DNA of 64,000 bases, from NCBI RefSeq assembly GCF_014192155.1, contig NZ_JACHXO010000006.1, forward strand, positions 248,001 to 312,000. The letters run 5' to 3'. Source of the stretch: Roseateles terrae. Lineage in GTDB: Bacteria > Pseudomonadota > Gammaproteobacteria > Burkholderiales > Burkholderiaceae_C. Shown one piece after another: positions 56,926 through 64,000 of the stretch; the first letter of the stretch is position 1, and every line of letters starts with the position of its first letter. A program made the translations under genes and the position numbers. The notes beneath the pieces are model-generated. The model did no database searches and was not told the origin of the DNA. It was given only the letters and a program-made list of their open reading frames with translations.

Positions 56926-58416
56926 TCAATAGACGTCGCGCCGATAGCGTCCCTGCTGCAGCAGCTGATCGACGCGCGCGTCGCCGAGGGCCTCGCGCAG
57001 CACCGCATCGACAGCGCCAGCCATGCCTTGCAGACTGCCGCAGACATAGATGGCGGCGTCGTCCGCCACCCATTGGCGCAGACGCTCGGACTGCTGCGCA
57101 AGCAGATGCTGGACATGCAATCGCTCGGCCTGATCGCGTGAAAACGCAAGGTCGGTGTGGCGCAGCAGACCGCTGCGTTGCCATGCGGCGATCTCGTCCC
57201 GATAGTGGGCGTCATGCGCGGACTGGCGTTCTCCGAACACCAGCCATGCGGGCGGCGATGCGGCAGCCGCGCGTGCCTGCAAGTGCGCGCGCAGTCCGGC
57301 CAGTCCGGTGCCGTTGCCGATCAGGATCAGCGGCCGCTGATGGTTATCCCCGATCCGGAAACTCGGATGGGCACGCACCCGCAAAGCGATCTCGCCATTG
57401 AGCGGCAATTGCTCGGTCAGCAATCCGGAGGCCTGACCCAGTCGGCCATCCTCGCGACGCGTTTGCCGCACGAGTAGTTCGACGCGCCCGCACTGCGGCA
57501 GGGAAGCGATGGTGTATTCCCGAGGGCGGGTGCGGCCGGCGACGTCGTTGGCGTTGGCGTTGGCGTTGGCGTTGGCATCGGCATCGGCGACGCTGGTGGC
57601 GGCCGCGATGGCCACGTCTGCGCCACCGGTGGAGTCCTCCGCCATCACGGAAGCCGGCAGCACCTGCACCAGATCCCCCGCTTCCCACGACGGCAAGGGT
57701 TGTCCCGCAGGCGGCATCAAGGCGAGGTGGAACACAGGGCCACCGAGACTGCCGGGATTGAGATGGCGCCGCTCGACCAGTTGCCACGGCTCGAAGGCGG
57801 GACCGGACCAGTCAGTGGTCTCCGGCAGATCCGCGGTGCCCGCCACATGACTCAGCCGCTGCTGCCATTGCGCAAAGCCGGCCGGATCTTCCCGGTCCAC
57901 GTCGATGCGGTCGAACAGGGGCTGCGCGCCGCACTGCAGCAACCACGCGTGCACCGCGCGGCCGAAGCCGCAGAAGTGGGCGTAGGTCTGATCCCCCAGC
58001 GCCATCACGCCCACCTGCAGATGCCGCAGGTCCAGGCCCGGCGTCTGCGACATCACGTCGCGGACAAACGGGGCCGCGCTGTCGGGTGGGTCGCCTTCGC
58101 CGTAGGTGCTGGCGATGATCAGCGCATGGCGCGACGCCCGGAGGTCCTGCTCACTCACCTGCCCCAGCGCGCAGACCCGCACCGGCATGCCGGCGAGGTG
58201 GAGGAACTTGCCGGTGCGCCAGGCCAGTGATTCCGCCTGACCGGTCTGGCTGGCGTGCAGGACCAGCACCGGCGGGCCGGCGTCGGCCGTCGGCAGCAGC
58301 GCAGCCGCCTCCGCCGCAGCCGCGCGCTGCAGTCGGCGATGCCGCCATGCGACGGCCGCGCACAGGATCAGATAGAGCAGGACCAGGAGCAGCGCAAGCG
58401 CCAGGCGGGACGCCAT
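56926..58416 (-). CDS. Membrane-anchored diflavin reductase (sulfite-reductase-flavoprotein / CPR type)
   Basis: NADPH-dependent FMN/FAD electron-transfer protein, 496 residues. N-terminal transmembrane anchor (3-25), flavodoxin domain (about 48-195; VLHASQTGQAESLAW, ASTYGEGDPPDSA, ALGDQTYAHFCGFG), FAD-binding domain (about 215-345, with REYTIASLPQ) and NAD(P)-binding domain (about 350-495; LILIGNGTGLAGLRAHL, YVCGSLQGMA). A (GTTGGC)5 tract encodes an Ala-Asn repeat in the FAD domain. It is the last gene of the iron operon and likely supplies electrons to the membrane and periplasmic partners. Start chosen at ATG 58416. Confidence 0.9.
   Translation of the reverse strand: MASRLALALLLVLLYLILCAAVAWRHRRLQRAAAAEAAALLPTADAGPPVLVLHASQTGQAESLAWRTGKFLHLAGMPVRVCALGQVSEQDLRASRHALIIASTYGEGDPPDSAAPFVRDVMSQTPGLDLRHLQVGVMALGDQTYAHFCGFGRAVHAWLLQCGAQPLFDRIDVDREDPAGFAQWQQRLSHVAGTADLPETTDWSGPAFEPWQLVERRHLNPGSLGGPVFHLALMPPAGQPLPSWEAGDLVQVLPASVMAEDSTGGADVAIAAATSVADADANANANANANDVAGRTRPREYTIASLPQCGRVELLVRQTRREDGRLGQASGLLTEQLPLNGEIALRVRAHPSFRIGDNHQRPLILIGNGTGLAGLRAHLQARAAAASPPAWLVFGERQSAHDAHYRDEIAAWQRSGLLRHTDLAFSRDQAERLHVQHLLAQQSERLRQWVADDAAIYVCGSLQGMAGAVDAVLREALGDARVDQLLQQGRYRRDVY
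57547..57588 (-). repeat. Hexanucleotide microsatellite (GTTGGC)5(ATCGGC)2 in the flavoprotein gene
   Basis: Five perfect GTTGGC units (57547-57576) and two ATCGGC units encode an Asp-Ala/Asn-Ala repeat. Because the unit is six bases, slippage would lengthen or shorten a surface loop without a frameshift. Confidence 0.9.
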
Positions 58417-58429
58417 CACATCAGAACCA

Positions 58430-59617
58430 TCAGATCAGAAGCGCTTGCAGCGCGGAAGAGAGGTGCTCATCGAAACCACCCGACGGCCGCCGCACCACCA
58501 GGCGGGCGGCAAGCTGCTGCTGCTCGGCGAGACGCATGCCGTCGTCAGTGCCCAGCACCATCAGGGCGGTGGACCATCCGTCCGCCCACATGGCGCTGGG
58601 ATGCAGCACGGTGACCGACGCCAGGCCATGGGACACCGGCCGCCGCTGGCGCGGATCGACGGTGTGGGAGATGCGCTGGCCCTGGGCGTCCTGGTAGGTC
58701 TTGCGGTAATCGCCGGAGGTGGCGACGGACAGGCCATGCAGCGCCACCCGCATCGGCGGCAGCGCAGAGTCGGGCTGCGGCGGTTCGAGATCCACCCACC
58801 AGGGTTGGCCGTCTGGCTTGAGACCGGCGCCGCGCAGCTCCCCGCCGACTTCCACCAGATGATGGGGCAGGCCCAGGCCGGTGAGCAGATCGCTGAGGCG
58901 ATCCACCGCATCGCCTTTGGCAATGGCGGAAAGGTCCAGCGTGGCGCGACCCGGCTGGGTGAGTACGCGGCGTTGCGCGTCCCAGCGCAGCGACTGCCAG
59001 CCGCAGTGGGCCTGTGTGCATTGCTCAGGCGTGGGCAGGCGGAATTCAGGGTCGTCGTGGCGAAGCCAGGTGCTGGTGCTGGTGCTGGTGCGCACGGCAA
59101 CGGGGTCGGCGTCGGTGTCGGCGGCGGCGTCGAAGGAGTCGGCGGTATCCATGTGGACGTCGGAACTCGCCGGCAGTCCGCTGGGGCCGAATCCCCACAG
59201 GCCGACGAGTTCGCCGGCGGTCGGGTCGTAAGCACCGTCACTGAGCGCGGCGATGTCCAGCGCGGCCGACAGCACCCGGGCAAAGCCTTCGGGCACCGCA
59301 TGGTCCGAGCCGGACGCCGCACGGTTGAACCGGCTGAGAATCGACTCGGGCGTCCATTGGCTCATCTCGGCAATGACGTCATTGCAGACCCGCAGGACAG
59401 CCGCCTCGATGGCAGCCAGCCGCAACCCCGGCGGCCCCACCAACGCGACTGACCAGGTGGTCCCCATCGTCATGCCGGACAAGCGGTGCACCGGCTGTCC
59501 GAGCGCGGGAGGTTCGCCCGTGATGTCGTGGGGCACAGCGACCCGCGGCACCAGGGGATGTTCCTGGGACCAGGCGGGCAGCGGCTCCAACGGCCGGGAC
59601 GGGACCTCCGCGCTCAC
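58430..59617 (-). CDS. apbE: FAD:protein FMN transferase (ApbE family)
   Basis: Transfers FMN from FAD to a Thr/Ser of target proteins. 395 residues with the ApbE hallmarks MTMGTTWSVALVG, DLSAIAKGDAVDRL, VEVGGELRGAG and ISHTVDPRQ. A low-complexity insertion (about 160-195) carries a Thr-Ser repeat. The GTG start at 59617 is fixed by an in-frame TAA 9 bases upstream, which is also the stop codon of the DUF4198 gene; the product therefore lacks a signal peptide, although ApbE usually works outside the cytoplasm. It sits two genes downstream of a protein bearing its target motif. Confidence 0.92.
   Translation of the reverse strand: MSAEVPSRPLEPLPAWSQEHPLVPRVAVPHDITGEPPALGQPVHRLSGMTMGTTWSVALVGPPGLRLAAIEAAVLRVCNDVIAEMSQWTPESILSRFNRAASGSDHAVPEGFARVLSAALDIAALSDGAYDPTAGELVGLWGFGPSGLPASSDVHMDTADSFDAAADTDADPVAVRTSTSTSTWLRHDDPEFRLPTPEQCTQAHCGWQSLRWDAQRRVLTQPGRATLDLSAIAKGDAVDRLSDLLTGLGLPHHLVEVGGELRGAGLKPDGQPWWVDLEPPQPDSALPPMRVALHGLSVATSGDYRKTYQDAQGQRISHTVDPRQRRPVSHGLASVTVLHPSAMWADGWSTALMVLGTDDGMRLAEQQQLAARLVVRRPSGGFDEHLSSALQALLI
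59069..59090 (-). repeat. GGTGCT hexanucleotide repeat in the apbE gene
   Basis: Three tandem GGTGCT units plus a partial fourth encode Thr-Ser-Thr-Ser-Thr-Ser in an insertion of the ApbE protein. More degenerate hexamers continue to about 59150 (Asp/Ala/Thr-rich). Confidence 0.8.
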
Positions 59618-59626
59618 GCCGGGGCC

Positions 59627-60517
59627 TTACTTGGGAAGAACTTCGAAGGTCGCGCTGACGGCAGCCCGTTGCAGCGGGGCTTCGCGGGTGCCGCGGTCAG
59701 CCCCCGCAGCGCCTGCAGCACCCGGAGCACCCGGAGCGCCCGGCCCCCCCTGCGCACCGGTGCTGGCGCCGACCCAATAGCGGCCCGGCTCGGTCCACGA
59801 CACGGTGAACTCGCCCTGCGCATCCGTCTTCAGCGACACCTCGCCCAGCTTGTAGCGGTAGCGGTTGCCGTCGCGCAGCACCTTGACCGCCACGTCCGCG
59901 GCCGGCTTGCCGTCCAGCATCAGGCGGAAGCGGGTCTTGTCGCCGTGGCTGAGGTCGGTCACCGGACCCAGCGGCAGCAGTTCCAGGCCCTGGCCTTCCG
60001 GCGCGAACTGCACCTTGCCCGGCTCTTCCTTGCTGACGAAGGTCTGCTGGCGATTGGTCATCATCGTCAGCGAGGTGATTTCGGCATCGGCCGGCACGTC
60101 CTTGGCAAGGGTCGCCGGGGTGCTACGGAAGCGCTTGGTCTCGCTGCCCTGCTTGTAGGTGCCCATCAGCGCCTGGCTGACGTTGCTGATGCGATAGGTG
60201 CCGTCCTGCGGCAGCTTCACGTCAAAGCTTTCACGGTGGCGGGCGGTGCTGCGGTTGTCCGCTTCCAGCGACTGGCCGTTCGGGCCGGTGATGCGCAGGG
60301 TGTCCAGCTTCAGCGCGCGTTCGAAATTGAACAGGTCTTCGGACACGGCAGCGTCCACCGACACCACACCGTCCCGGCCGGTGACATTGGCGGTGTTGGG
60401 CAGCAGCCAGGTCATGTGGGCGCTGGCGGACAGCGGCAGCAGCAAGGCGGCGGCCAGGGCGAGCGGGGACAGGCGAGCAGCGCGGCGGCCTGCGGCGAAT
60501 CGGGTGATGGCGTTCAT
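59627..60517 (-). CDS. DUF4198 periplasmic protein
   Basis: Exported protein of 296 residues with signal peptide (to about residue 33, SASA-H) and the DUF4198 pattern: HMTWLLPNTANVTG just after cleavage, VSVDAAVSEDLFNFE, and a later beta-sandwich domain (GKPAADVAVKVLRDG, YWVGAST). DUF4198 proteins are linked to metal (nickel, cobalt, iron) uptake by neighbourhood; the mature N-terminal His may coordinate metal. A collagen-like Gly-Ala-Pro stretch (about 252-268) is inserted near the C-terminus. Its TAA stop is in frame with, and 9 bases before, the apbE start. Confidence 0.88.
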   Translation of the reverse strand: MNAITRFAAGRRAARLSPLALAAALLLPLSASAHMTWLLPNTANVTGRDGVVSVDAAVSEDLFNFERALKLDTLRITGPNGQSLEADNRSTARHRESFDVKLPQDGTYRISNVSQALMGTYKQGSETKRFRSTPATLAKDVPADAEITSLTMMTNRQQTFVSKEEPGKVQFAPEGQGLELLPLGPVTDLSHGDKTRFRLMLDGKPAADVAVKVLRDGNRYRYKLGEVSLKTDAQGEFTVSWTEPGRYWVGASTGAQGGPGAPGAPGAAGAAGADRGTREAPLQRAAVSATFEVLPK

Positions 60518-60534
60518 GGAAGGACTCCTCCGTC

Positions 60535-61077
60535 TCAGGGCTTCGCGGTGAATTCAAGGGCGCCGAGTTCATGCTCGCCCTGCGCCGTGGCCTTCTGTGC
60601 CGACTTGATTGGCCAGGTCAGCGGCAGGCGCTGCACTTCTCGGCCGCCGGCCTCGCGGCTGGACTCCACCACGATCTCGTAGTTGCCGGCCGGCAGGTTG
60701 GCCAGGCTCGGATGGTTGTCCATGCTGATGACCTGCTCACCGGGCGCGCGGGTGGCGCCGCTGATGCCGTCGGCCGGCACCGTCAGGTTGCGGCCGCCCT
60801 GGCGCCACCATTGGCGCATGTCGCGCAGCCATTTGGTGCCGCCGTTGTTGGACTTCTTGATGTCGTACCAGACGGCGAGCTGCGCCACGGCCGGACCGGA
60901 TTCGCCGGCCTTTTCCAGCCACACCGCCACATACGGGCGGTGGTATTCAGCGACGTTCAGACGCGGCAGTTCGAGCTTGAGCTGGGCGGTGGCGGCCCAG
61001 GCCGACGAGCCGGTGGCCAGGGTGCCGAGGGCGCCCAGCGCGACGAGAGAGTGACGGGTGGTGGGGTTCATGGTCAT
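60535..61077 (-). CDS. DUF2271 periplasmic protein with ApbE flavinylation motif
   Basis: Exported protein of 180 residues (signal peptide to about residue 28, AWA-A). The mature part is a small beta-sandwich (LKLELPRLNVAEYHRPYVAVW, VAQLAVWYDIKKSNNG) with the segment PADGISGATRAPGEQ: DGISGAT (residues 103-109, bases 60751-60771) exactly fits the ApbE consensus Dxx(S/T)GA(T/S), making Thr109 a likely FMN attachment site. It lies between the PepSY and DUF4198 genes and is the probable flavin-carrying electron-transfer protein of the operon. The start is uncertain: ATG 61077, ATG 61071 or GTG 61098. Confidence 0.88.
   Translation of the reverse strand: MTMNPTTRHSLVALGALGTLATGSSAWAATAQLKLELPRLNVAEYHRPYVAVWLEKAGESGPAVAQLAVWYDIKKSNNGGTKWLRDMRQWWRQGGRNLTVPADGISGATRAPGEQVISMDNHPSLANLPAGNYEIVVESSREAGGREVQRLPLTWPIKSAQKATAQGEHELGALEFTAKP
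60751..60771 (-). other. Codons of the ApbE flavinylation motif (DGISGAT)
   Basis: Minus-strand codons for Asp-Gly-Ile-Ser-Gly-Ala-Thr within the DUF2271 gene. The final Thr is the predicted acceptor of FMN through a phosphoester bond. Confidence 0.75.
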
Positions 61078-61193
61078 CGTTCGTGGTGCTTGATTCACAA
61101 GAGGAACTTGCAGGAGCCTGGCGATGGCTGGGCGGACTGGAGTTGTCGACGATCGGTGTTGCTGCTGTGTGTGTGCGGTGAATGTGCGGTGGC

Positions 61194-62090
61194 TCAGTGC
61201 ATGAACAGCAAGGCCAGCAGCGCCGGGATGAGGAAGCCCAGGCCGACGATCGGCCAGGTCGTCGCACGGCTGACCGCATGGAACTTCAGGATCAGCAGGC
61301 CAGTGATCGAGAACAGCAGGCAGGCGACAGCGAAGAGGTCCAGGAACCAGCTCCAGGCCGCGCCGGCATGGCGGCCTTTGTGCAGGTCATTGAGATAGGA
61401 GATCCAGCCGCGGTCGGTGTCCTCGAATTCCACCTCGCCGGTCGTGCGGTCGATGCGCACCCAGGCGTCGCCGCCCGGGCGGGGCATCGAGAGGTAGATC
61501 TCGTCGCGGGACCATTCGGCGTCGCGGTCGTCGATCTTGCGGCCGAGGGTCGTGGTGAGCCACTCGCGCAGTGGGGCTGGCAAAGCAGATTTGTGATCCT
61601 GAGCGGCGCGGGACCGTGAGGCGGCGGGGACCGCTGTGGTGGCTGTTGCGCCTTCCGTCGCGGCAGCTGAGAGACTGCCGCTGGCGGCGCCGCCCTGGGG
61701 GGAGGTCCGGGCTGGCGTCGGTGTCGCTGACTCCGGGTCCATTGTGGCCAGCAACTCGGGCGGCAGTTGCGCCTGGCGATTCACCACGGTCGGCGTCGAC
61801 TCGATGCTCGACGCATGGTTGAGCGTGATGCCGGTCGCCGCAAACAGCAGCATGCCGATGAGGCACAGCGCCGAGCTGATCCAGTGCCACTGGTGCAGCG
61901 TCTTCAGCCAGGCGGAGCGGGAGCCTGCTGTGCGTGCGGATGCGTTCGTGGCAGATGTCCCTGTAGTCGGGGAGGCCGCCGATGAAGCCGTGGAAGCGCC
62001 TGTGGCGGTCGCGGCAGGCGCAGAGCCCTGCTGTGCCTCCGGAGTGGAGGCCGCCGGGGCCGCGGAGGAAGAAGACAACTCGCGCGACAT
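61194..62090 (-). CDS. PepSY-associated transmembrane protein
   Basis: Inner-membrane protein of 298 residues: Ala/Ser/Thr-rich cytoplasmic N-terminus (1-58), first helix (about 70-90, after KTLHQWHWISS), a periplasmic PepSY-like region (VRIDRTTGEVEFEDTDRGW) with a low-complexity insertion, then helices near 248-268 and 275-297. His residues flanking the helices (LHQWHW, LNHA, DLHKGRHAG, LKFHAV) suggest haem b ligation, as in PiuB and other PepSY reductases. The likely role is trans-membrane electron transfer. The start shares one base with the piuC stop. Confidence 0.9.
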   Translation of the reverse strand: MSRELSSSSAAPAASTPEAQQGSAPAATATGASTASSAASPTTGTSATNASARTAGSRSAWLKTLHQWHWISSALCLIGMLLFAATGITLNHASSIESTPTVVNRQAQLPPELLATMDPESATPTPARTSPQGGAASGSLSAAATEGATATTAVPAASRSRAAQDHKSALPAPLREWLTTTLGRKIDDRDAEWSRDEIYLSMPRPGGDAWVRIDRTTGEVEFEDTDRGWISYLNDLHKGRHAGAAWSWFLDLFAVACLLFSITGLLILKFHAVSRATTWPIVGLGFLIPALLALLFMH

Positions 62091-62770
62091 CAGGTCTCGG
62101 CCCAGAGGCGCAGCAGGTTGTGATAGTGGGCCGTGAGCGTGGTGGTCTCGGCGTTGTCGCCCAGCGTGGCCCGCAGGCGCTGGATGGTCTGGTCCAGCTC
62201 GAACATCATGTGGCGCTGCCAGTCCTGGCGGATCATGCTCTGCGTCCAGAAGAAGGAGCAGACCCGCGCGCCGCGGGTCACCGGCATCACCCGGTGCAGG
62301 CTGGTGCTGGCGTAGACGATCATGTCGCCGGCCGGCAGTTTCACCTCATGCGTGCCGTAGGTGTCCACCACTTCGAGCTCACCGCCATCGTATTCCTCCG
62401 GCTCGCACAGGAACAGCGTGGTGGAGACGTCGCTGCGCAGCGGCTGCGCAGTGCCCTGCTGCCGCATGATCGCGCCATCCACGTGGAAGCCGTAGTGCTC
62501 GCCGCCCTCGTAGCGGTTGAACAGCGGGGCCAGCGTGCGCAGCGGCAAGGCGGCCGACAGAAACAGCGGATGCCGCGCCAGCACCTGCTGGATGTGCTCG
62601 CCGATCTGCCGAGCCACCGGATGATCCACCGGCAGCTGCCGGTTCTGCTTGACCCGCGCGCCCTGCTCGCCCACGGTGGCGCGGCCATCGGTCCAGTCGG
62701 CTTCGTCCAGCAGGCGGCGCATCTCGCGGACGTCCTGTTTGCTGAGCACTTCGGGAATATGAAGAAGCAT
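62090..62770 (-). CDS. piuC: Fe(II)/2-oxoglutarate-dependent dioxygenase (PiuC/PKHD type)
   Basis: Predicted hydroxylase of 226 residues, length and sequence typical of PiuC (YbiX). Iron ligands His96 and Asp98 (HYGFHVDGA) and His159 (TSLHRVMPV), with Arg169 (RGARV) for 2-oxoglutarate; other family segments are [10 protein letters not shown] and [13 protein letters not shown]. PiuC genes accompany catecholate-siderophore receptors (PiuA/Fiu), as here. Substrate is unknown. It overlaps the PepSY gene by one base. Confidence 0.93.
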   Translation of the reverse strand: MLLHIPEVLSKQDVREMRRLLDEADWTDGRATVGEQGARVKQNRQLPVDHPVARQIGEHIQQVLARHPLFLSAALPLRTLAPLFNRYEGGEHYGFHVDGAIMRQQGTAQPLRSDVSTTLFLCEPEEYDGGELEVVDTYGTHEVKLPAGDMIVYASTSLHRVMPVTRGARVCSFFWTQSMIRQDWQRHMMFELDQTIQRLRATLGDNAETTTLTAHYHNLLRLWAET

Positions 62771-62794
62771 GTCGATCTCGGTCTTGAATGGCCC

Positions 62795-62835
62795 GCAGGC
62801 CCGCCCGTCCCATCGGCGGAACGGAACGGGCCTGC
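62795..62835. repeat. Inverted repeat between the siderophore receptor and piuC
   Basis: Perfect 9-bp arms GCAGGCCCG / CGGGCCTGC (62795-62803 with 62827-62835) separated by 23 bases. No T run follows on either strand, so it is more likely an mRNA-stabilising or partially terminating hairpin that lowers expression downstream of the receptor. Confidence 0.5.
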
Positions 62836-62889
62836 AACCCTACACCATGCGGCCGAGGCAGCGGTGTGCGGGCTTGGGGCGGCGCGTCG

Positions 62890-64000
62890 TCAGAAGCCGA
62901 CGTTGGCGGTCAGCATTGCGGTGCGCGGAGCCCCCAGGGTCAGGCGGCCGCCACCATTGTTCAGCGAAGACATGTATTGCCTGTCGAAGAGGTTGGTGAC
63001 GTTCAGCTGCAGGTTGACGTTCTTGTTGACGCGGTAGGCCGCCATGGCGTTGGCCACGGTATAGGCCGGCAGCTCCGGCAACCCGGTGCTGGCCGCGGCC
63101 GCCACGGTGATCACGCGCTTTTGCACGGCGGTGTGGCTGACGCCGGCGCCGAAGGTGAAGTCACCCCACTGATACGAAGTCCACAGCGTCGCCGACCACT
63201 TCGGCGACCAGCGGACGCCGTCCGTCACCGTCTGCACACCCGTGGTGGTGTTGACGCTGCGCTGGTTGATCTGCTTGGTGTTCATCGTCTGCACACCGGC
63301 GGTCAGTTGCCAGAAGTTGGTCAGCTGACCAACAGCCGCCAGCTCGATGCCCTCGACGCGGGTCTTGCCGCCCTGGGTCGCCACGTTGGTGACCGGGTCG
63401 ACGCTGACCTGGCCGTCGTTCTCGCTGCGATAGAGCGCGGCGGTCAGGTTCAGGCGCTTGTTCAGCAGGTCCCACTTGGTGCCAAGTTCATAGTTCTTGG
63501 CTTCCTGCGGGTCGGAGGCGGTGGCGTTCTGGCCGGTGGCCGCCAGGGTGAAGTTGCTGCCGCCCGGGGGCAGGATGGAGTTCGCAGCGGCCGCATAGAC
63601 GGTGCCGTTGTCCGCCAGCTTGTAGAGCAGCGCCGTGTTCCAGCTGGTCACCCACTTGCCGGCGCTGTAGGCCGCCGTGGCGGTCGAGTACTTGCTGGTG
63701 TAGTGGTCGGTGCGCAGGCCGAGCGTGAGCTTCAGCGCATCGGTCAGGGCCAGCGTGTCCAGGGCATAGATCGCCTGCGTGGTCGTGCTGCCGGAGGTGT
63801 CGCTGGCGGGGTTGCGCACCGAGCCGCCCAGGTCCACATATGGATTGGGGTTGTAGAGGTTGGCCGCCGGTGCCGCCGTGGAGGTGAACGCCTTGTTGTC
63901 CTGGCTTTCGTAAGTCAGCTCGACACCGGTGACGAGGTCATGCTTGAGGCCGGCCGTCGCGAAGCTGGTGGTCAGGCTGGTCTGGTTGGTCAGGATCTCG
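62890..64000 (-). CDS. TonB-dependent siderophore receptor, C-terminal part (cut by window edge)
   Basis: The last 370 residues of an outer-membrane receptor; the start lies beyond 64000. Barrel sequence typical of ferric-siderophore receptors of the Fiu/PiuA type: LGLRTDHYTSKYST, GGSNFTLAATGQNA, EAKNYELGTKWDLLNKRLN, RVEGIELAAVGQLT, and the end VTNLFDRQYMSSLNNGG...LTANVGF with terminal Phe. It is the upstream-most visible gene of the operon that continues with piuC, PepSY, DUF2271, DUF4198, apbE and the diflavin reductase. Any Fur box would be outside the window. Confidence 0.93.
   Translation of the reverse strand, partial: EILTNQTSLTTSFATAGLKHDLVTGVELTYESQDNKAFTSTAAPAANLYNPNPYVDLGGSVRNPASDTSGSTTTQAIYALDTLALTDALKLTLGLRTDHYTSKYSTATAAYSAGKWVTSWNTALLYKLADNGTVYAAAANSILPPGGSNFTLAATGQNATASDPQEAKNYELGTKWDLLNKRLNLTAALYRSENDGQVSVDPVTNVATQGGKTRVEGIELAAVGQLTNFWQLTAGVQTMNTKQINQRSVNTTTGVQTVTDGVRWSPKWSATLWTSYQWGDFTFGAGVSHTAVQKRVITVAAAASTGLPELPAYTVANAMAAYRVNKNVNLQLNVTNLFDRQYMSSLNNGGGRLTLGAPRTAMLTANVGF

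Overview
The window is high-GC bacterial chromosome from a beta-proteobacterium of the order Burkholderiales, most likely the Roseateles / Mitsuaria / Pelomonas group. This rests on gene content and order: argS followed by a SPOR protein and dsbA, lptA-lptB-rpoN, a histone-H1-like SWIB protein, split pntAa-pntAb-pntB, an MHFG-type PEP-CTERM protein, and large TonB-dependent receptors. No rRNA, tRNA, insertion sequence, prophage or CRISPR array was seen. Genus is an inference; order is fairly secure.

Layout. 1-6.9 kb: three consecutive minus-strand TonB-dependent receptors of one subclass (the first cut by the window edge), each with its own terminator. 7.1-11.4 kb: malate synthase G divergent from a LysR regulator, a DUF2214 membrane protein and a PsiF protein. 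11.5-20.6 kb: a Ser/Thr kinase with a cyclic-nucleotide-binding-like domain, then a plus-strand housekeeping run (argS, SPOR, dsbA, lptA, lptB, rpoN, THUMP RNA methyltransferase). 20.6-30.1 kb: a ParDE-like toxin-antitoxin pair, rsmE, an FMN reductase, an unknown protein, fadD, an orphan sensor kinase and proton-translocating transhydrogenase. 30.3-37.1 kb: an RDD-repeat secreted protein, a Nudix hydrolase, a REC-GAF protein, mnmA, a NarL-type two-component pair and a CAP-domain protein. 37.3-43.2 kb: a CPA1 antiporter, an unrecognised 526-residue protein of lower GC, a DEDDy exonuclease, an oxidoreductase and a LysR regulator. 43.3-55.5 kb: ssb, a GAF-GGDEF cyclase, recQ, an MscS-type channel flanked by two paralogous small exported proteins, uvrA and a PEP-CTERM protein. 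55.7-56.7 kb: a receiver protein and the SWIB/H1-like protein.

56.9-64.0 kb is one minus-strand operon: TonB siderophore receptor, PiuC-like Fe(II)/2OG dioxygenase, PepSY membrane protein, DUF2271 protein, DUF4198 protein, ApbE flavin transferase and a membrane-anchored diflavin reductase. The DUF2271 protein carries a textbook ApbE flavinylation motif (DGISGAT). I infer a ferric-siderophore uptake system in which NAD(P)H electrons are passed through the membrane to a covalently flavinylated periplasmic carrier to reduce imported iron.

The items most worth a second look are that flavin-linked iron operon, including an ApbE with no signal peptide lying in frame behind the DUF4198 stop codon; the orphan protein at 38752-40332, whose N-terminus resembles motifs I associate with contractile-injection-system cargo; and the small exported VYITG-repeat proteins with conserved upstream regions around the mechanosensitive channel gene.
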